DNA from: Bordetella parapertussis
GTDB taxonomy: Bacteria > Pseudomonadota > Gammaproteobacteria > Burkholderiales > CAIKXV01
Direction of reading: 5' to 3'
Assembly: GCA_945877995.1 (NCBI GenBank)
Contig: CAMDXD010000254.1
Coordinates: forward strand, 1 to 6,085
DNA length: 6,085 nt
In this document: positions 3,855-6,085 of the stretch, piece by piece
How positions within the stretch are numbered: the first letter of the stretch is position 1
Layout of the letters: each line of letters begins with the position of its first letter
The notes under the pieces: generated by a model
Database searches by the model: none
What the model saw: the letters and a program-made list of their open reading frames with translations, nothing else
Told to the model about the DNA's origin: nothing
Program-made: the position numbers and the translations under genes

Positions 3855-5867
3855 CTAGAGGGTCCGTACGTCGACCCAGTGCACCCGGCCGGTACGGCGC
3901 TTCACTTCCGCGTACATTTGCGCGGTTCCGCCCGGCCCGTCTCCGTCGTGACCGTTCCAGAGCGTAAAGAACCGGACCCGGTCGATGCCCCACGCCAGCG
4001 CTGTGTTGAGCAGCCACAGGTTGCAACGCACGTAGGCGTTCGCGCCCGAGGGGAGCGGCCCAAGTTCCACCGGCATTACCCTGGGTGCCAGGGTGAGCTT
4101 CGCCTTCATCGCGAAGTAACGCGCGCGCCATGCCTCTGCGTCCTTCACCTGCAGCACCGACCGCTCGATGAACTCCGGTTCAGGGTACGGCAGCATCAGC
4201 TGGCAGCGCACGCCGCGCGCGAGGCAGGCCTCGAGGAACAGCAGGTCTCCCCCTGCTGCACCCTGGCAGAGCGCGAGGTCGCCCGGCCCGACGCCGCCCT
4301 GGTCAAGGGCTTCGGCGAGCCGCGCGGCGGCCGCGGTGGCCTTGCCCGCCGGGAATCGCGGCGCCAGCCGCCCAGCCTCGTCGATCCTGTGGCCGCTGAA
4401 CAGCAGCACCTGGGCTGGCTGGAACGGCGGCGCAGCGCGGGCAATCTCGCGGTCGACGATCGACAGCGCAACCGCGGTCTCCTGCGGCCGGAAGCCGAGG
4501 TCACGCAGCACGGCCAGCGTACGCCGCGATGAATCCAGGGCGAACCAGTCGCGGTCGGCGACAGCGACCGCCGCCTGCCAGGCAGCCTCCACCTGCGTGC
4601 CGTCGAAGCAGAGCAGGCAGAGTTCGGCATAGCTCGCCTGCGCCGCGTAGTCGCGCGGGTGGCGCTGGCGAGCGCTGAGGCAGGACCAGTGGACACCCCC
4701 CAGCAACTGCTCGATCGGCGTCGTCTCGTCGTTGGAGCCGCCGAGGTGGATGCGCAGCGTGGCCAGCGTCAGCCACTGCATTCCTGCGTGGTAGTTGGCC
4801 GGTTGCAGCGTGAAGGCGGTGGCAAAGGGCGCGATTGCCTGCGAAAGCGCCGGTTCCTCGTCGGCAGCGGCCTGGCGCAGTGTCGCTTCTGACGTATCGG
4901 CGACGGCCGTGGGCGCGGTCATGGGCTGCGCGGCGGTTTCTGTACCCTCGGCGGGCGCGCTGCGCCAGCGTTGTATCCAGCTCTGCAGCTCGATGCGTCC
5001 GGCGAGCGTGCAGATCTCGGTGTCCAGCGGGAAGGCAGCCTCCAGTTGCTTCGCGGCTTCGCGTGCCTCCTCGAAGTGGCCCAGACGCGCGAGGCAGAGC
5101 GCGCGCCGGATGCGAGAAGGGCGGTCGCAGTCGTCCAGCGCCAGGGCGGCATCGGTCTGTTCGAGCGCGAATCCGAACTGGCGCAATTTCATCAGGCTTT
5201 CCGCAGCGGCCCGGCGCGCCTCAAGCGCGAGTGCGTGCGTCGGCGTCTCGTCGGCGAGCACCAGGATGTCTCCCGGGCGGTTCTTCTGCCGCGCGACCTC
5301 CAGACGGCTGTGCCAGGCGCCGTAGGCCCGGCTGAACTCGTTGTCGCCGTTGAGCAGCAGGTCGCGCCATCGTGGCTCGTGCAGGTTCTCGAGGAGCGCA
5401 TAGACCGGGCTCACCTTGCGCGCACTGTTGGCCAGCAGCGTGTCGCGGGCCATGGCCGCCAGGCGCTCGATCTCGGCATCGAGCGTGGCTGGGTCCGGTT
5501 CGCCCTGACGAATCGAGTAGCGCAGCTTGCGGTCGGTATAGATGTCGAACGGCTGGTTGGCCCGGGGCCCCTGGATCAGGATGACGCCGCGTGCGCGCAA
5601 CGCATGACGCACGCCGAGTTCGTACCAGACGTTGGGGTTGTCGAGCGTCAGGTCCGCGAGTACCAGGTCTGACACCAGCAGTTCCTGGAACATGTCGGTG
5701 CGGATGTCGCCGGCACGCGTCTCTTCGTCGGCGCGAAACACCGTGCAGCCGGCCAGCTCCAGGGCAGGGCGGATGAGCCGCTCGAAGATGCGATTGAAGT
5801 CGATCGGCAGGCCGTCGTGGCCGGGCCTGGTGCCGAAGGGCATCGCGACGAATGCATGCGGTTTCAT
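3855..5867 (-). CDS. TIR-like/DRHyd - TPR (MAP3K TRAFs-binding-like) - SLOG fusion protein
   Basis: 670 residues, apparently soluble, with three modules. Residues 1-115 form a TIR-like / nucleoside-deoxyribosyltransferase-like domain. It has FVAMPFG (6-12), RADEETRAGDI (45-55), and SDLVLADLT plus NPNVWYELGVRHAL (66-90), with Glu83 at the catalytic Glu position of the fold. Residues about 150-480 are helical repeats with SPVYALLENL, a TPR pair at 205-290, DTEICTLAGRIELQSW, and LQPANYHAGMQWLTLATL. This pattern matches the bacterial MAP3K TRAFs-binding (TPR-S) family; a flexible Ala/Thr/Glu-rich stretch lies at 303-340. Residues 485-670 form a SLOG domain: VLLFSGHRID, RFPAGKA, the GAAGGD loop (536-541), a helix with Glu546, then LMLPYPEPEFIERSV. 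By family knowledge SLOG domains bind nucleotides and TIR/NDT-type domains cleave or transfer at N-glycosidic bonds of NAD- or nucleoside-like substrates. A role as a nucleotide-sensing immune or stress switch is inference. The start ATG overlaps the upstream stop (ATGA) and has no ribosome site of its own, implying coupled translation. Confidence 0.88.
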   Translation of the reverse strand: MKPHAFVAMPFGTRPGHDGLPIDFNRIFERLIRPALELAGCTVFRADEETRAGDIRTDMFQELLVSDLVLADLTLDNPNVWYELGVRHALRARGVILIQGPRANQPFDIYTDRKLRYSIRQGEPDPATLDAEIERLAAMARDTLLANSARKVSPVYALLENLHEPRWRDLLLNGDNEFSRAYGAWHSRLEVARQKNRPGDILVLADETPTHALALEARRAAAESLMKLRQFGFALEQTDAALALDDCDRPSRIRRALCLARLGHFEEAREAAKQLEAAFPLDTEICTLAGRIELQSWIQRWRSAPAEGTETAAQPMTAPTAVADTSEATLRQAAADEEPALSQAIAPFATAFTLQPANYHAGMQWLTLATLRIHLGGSNDETTPIEQLLGGVHWSCLSARQRHPRDYAAQASYAELCLLCFDGTQVEAAWQAAVAVADRDWFALDSSRRTLAVLRDLGFRPQETAVALSIVDREIARAAPPFQPAQVLLFSGHRIDEAGRLAPRFPAGKATAAAARLAEALDQGGVGPGDLALCQGAAGGDLLFLEACLARGVRCQLMLPYPEPEFIERSVLQVKDAEAWRARYFAMKAKLTLAPRVMPVELGPLPSGANAYVRCNLWLLNTALAWGIDRVRFFTLWNGHDGDGPGGTAQMYAEVKRRTGRVHWVDVRTL

Positions 5868-6025
5868 GGCATCAGCGGCGGGTGGGGGCGCGGCTGGGCG
5901 CGGTCATCGGCGAGCCTGCGCGCGTCGCGGCGGACGATACAGCCGGCCGTCGCCGCCAGCATGGCGAGGGCGGCCAGTGCAGGCGCGAGGTGATCAAGTG
6001 TGCCGCGCAGGTTGATGCCAGCCAT
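5864..6025 (-). CDS. Small lipoprotein-like or single-pass membrane peptide, coupled to the SLOG-fusion gene
   Basis: 53 residues from ATG 6025, preceded by AGGAG with 6-nt spacing. It is not recognised as a known family. The N-terminus (MAGINLRGTLDH) leads into a hydrophobic Ala/Leu stretch of about 16 residues (13-28) ending in ATAGC, with Cys29 in a weak lipobox (Thr-Ala-Gly-Cys). A basic and polar tail (IVRRDARRLADDRAQ) and a Pro-rich end (RPHPPLMP) follow. It could be a short lipoprotein or a single membrane helix with a cytoplasmic basic tail. The final TGA overlaps the ATG of the 670-residue gene by 4 bp, so the two are surely co-transcribed and probably co-translated, suggesting a membrane partner. 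The frame stays open upstream to the window edge, so it could instead be the end of a longer gene; the good ribosome site favours the short form. Confidence 0.6.
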   Translation of the reverse strand: MAGINLRGTLDHLAPALAALAMLAATAGCIVRRDARRLADDRAQPRPHPPLMP

Positions 6026-6031
6026 CGCCCT

Positions 6032-6036
6032 CTCCT
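6032..6036 (-). promoter_or_regulatory. Ribosome binding site of the small upstream ORF
   Basis: AGGAG on the minus strand lies 6 nt before ATG 6025, within a purine run (GAGGAGAGGG). It is the main reason to call a short separate gene here, although the frame is open upstream. Confidence 0.6.
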
Positions 6037-6054
6037 CGATCGGTCCGTACCAAT

Positions 6055-6083
6055 GGCACCGGCGGTGCGCCGCCGGCCGTGCC
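6055..6083. repeat. Strong GC-rich hairpin upstream of the two-gene unit
   Basis: GGCAC-CGGCGG (6055-6065) pairs with CCGCCG (6070-6075) and GTGCC (6079-6083) around a TGCG loop, with a GCC bulge. That is 11 base pairs in total. It ends 29 bp before the small ORF start. No T-run follows on either strand. It could be the end of an upstream transcript, or part of the 5' leader of this operon. Confidence 0.45.
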
Positions 6084-6085
6084 GA

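Noticed and set aside
3804..4532. A 242-codon plus-strand open frame opposite the SLOG-fusion gene.
   Set aside because: Arg/Pro-rich with no recognisable domain; the opposite strand has clear SLOG and TPR motifs.
1..6085. tRNA or rRNA genes, CRISPR array, insertion sequence, attachment site.
   Set aside because: No cloverleaf, no spaced direct repeats, and no transposase or integrase motif seen on either strand.

Overview
The window is GC-rich (roughly two thirds G+C, strong G/C preference at third codon positions). It carries a Bug-type (TctC) periplasmic receptor, a family hugely expanded in Burkholderiales. The most likely source is therefore a betaproteobacterium of the Burkholderiales or a close relative. 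This is an inference from gene content, not a placement.

Left part (1-2261): a Bug solute receptor gene runs leftwards off the edge of the window. A 400-residue M24 'pitta-bread' (creatinase / Xaa-Pro peptidase fold) gene runs rightwards from the same 81-bp divergent spacer, which contains a perfect 6-3-6 palindrome. The M24 protein has lost most of the usual metal ligands, so it is probably not a standard metallopeptidase.

Middle part (2295-3670): a TetR-family repressor gene (minus strand) and a small single-domain rhodanese gene (plus strand) diverge from a 338-bp, relatively A+T-rich control region. That region holds a palindrome over the likely tetR -10 box and a sigma70-like promoter facing the rhodanese gene. 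A possible 34-codon leader ORF begins almost at the predicted transcript start. A hairpin follows, then a textbook intrinsic terminator (7-bp perfect stem plus five T) that ends 29 bp before the rhodanese start codon. This looks like a regulated leader (attenuator) or a separate small RNA.

Right part (3855-6085): a leftward two-gene unit. A 53-codon ORF encodes a small secreted or membrane-anchored peptide with a possible lipobox. It overlaps by ATGA the start of a 670-residue protein with three modules. These are an N-terminal TIR-like / nucleoside-deoxyribosyltransferase-like (DRHyd-type) domain, a central TPR region resembling the 'MAP3K TRAFs-binding' (TPR-S) domain, and a C-terminal SLOG (LOG/DprA-like Rossmann) nucleotide-binding domain. 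This architecture belongs to the nucleotide-centred conflict and immune signalling systems predicted by comparative genomics. It also parallels the sensor region of animal ASK (MAP3K5) kinases. It is the most interesting element here.

The three blocks have no obvious shared pathway. They look like neighbouring independent units: transport plus M24 hydrolase-like protein, TetR/rhodanese, and a nucleotide-signalling or defence pair.
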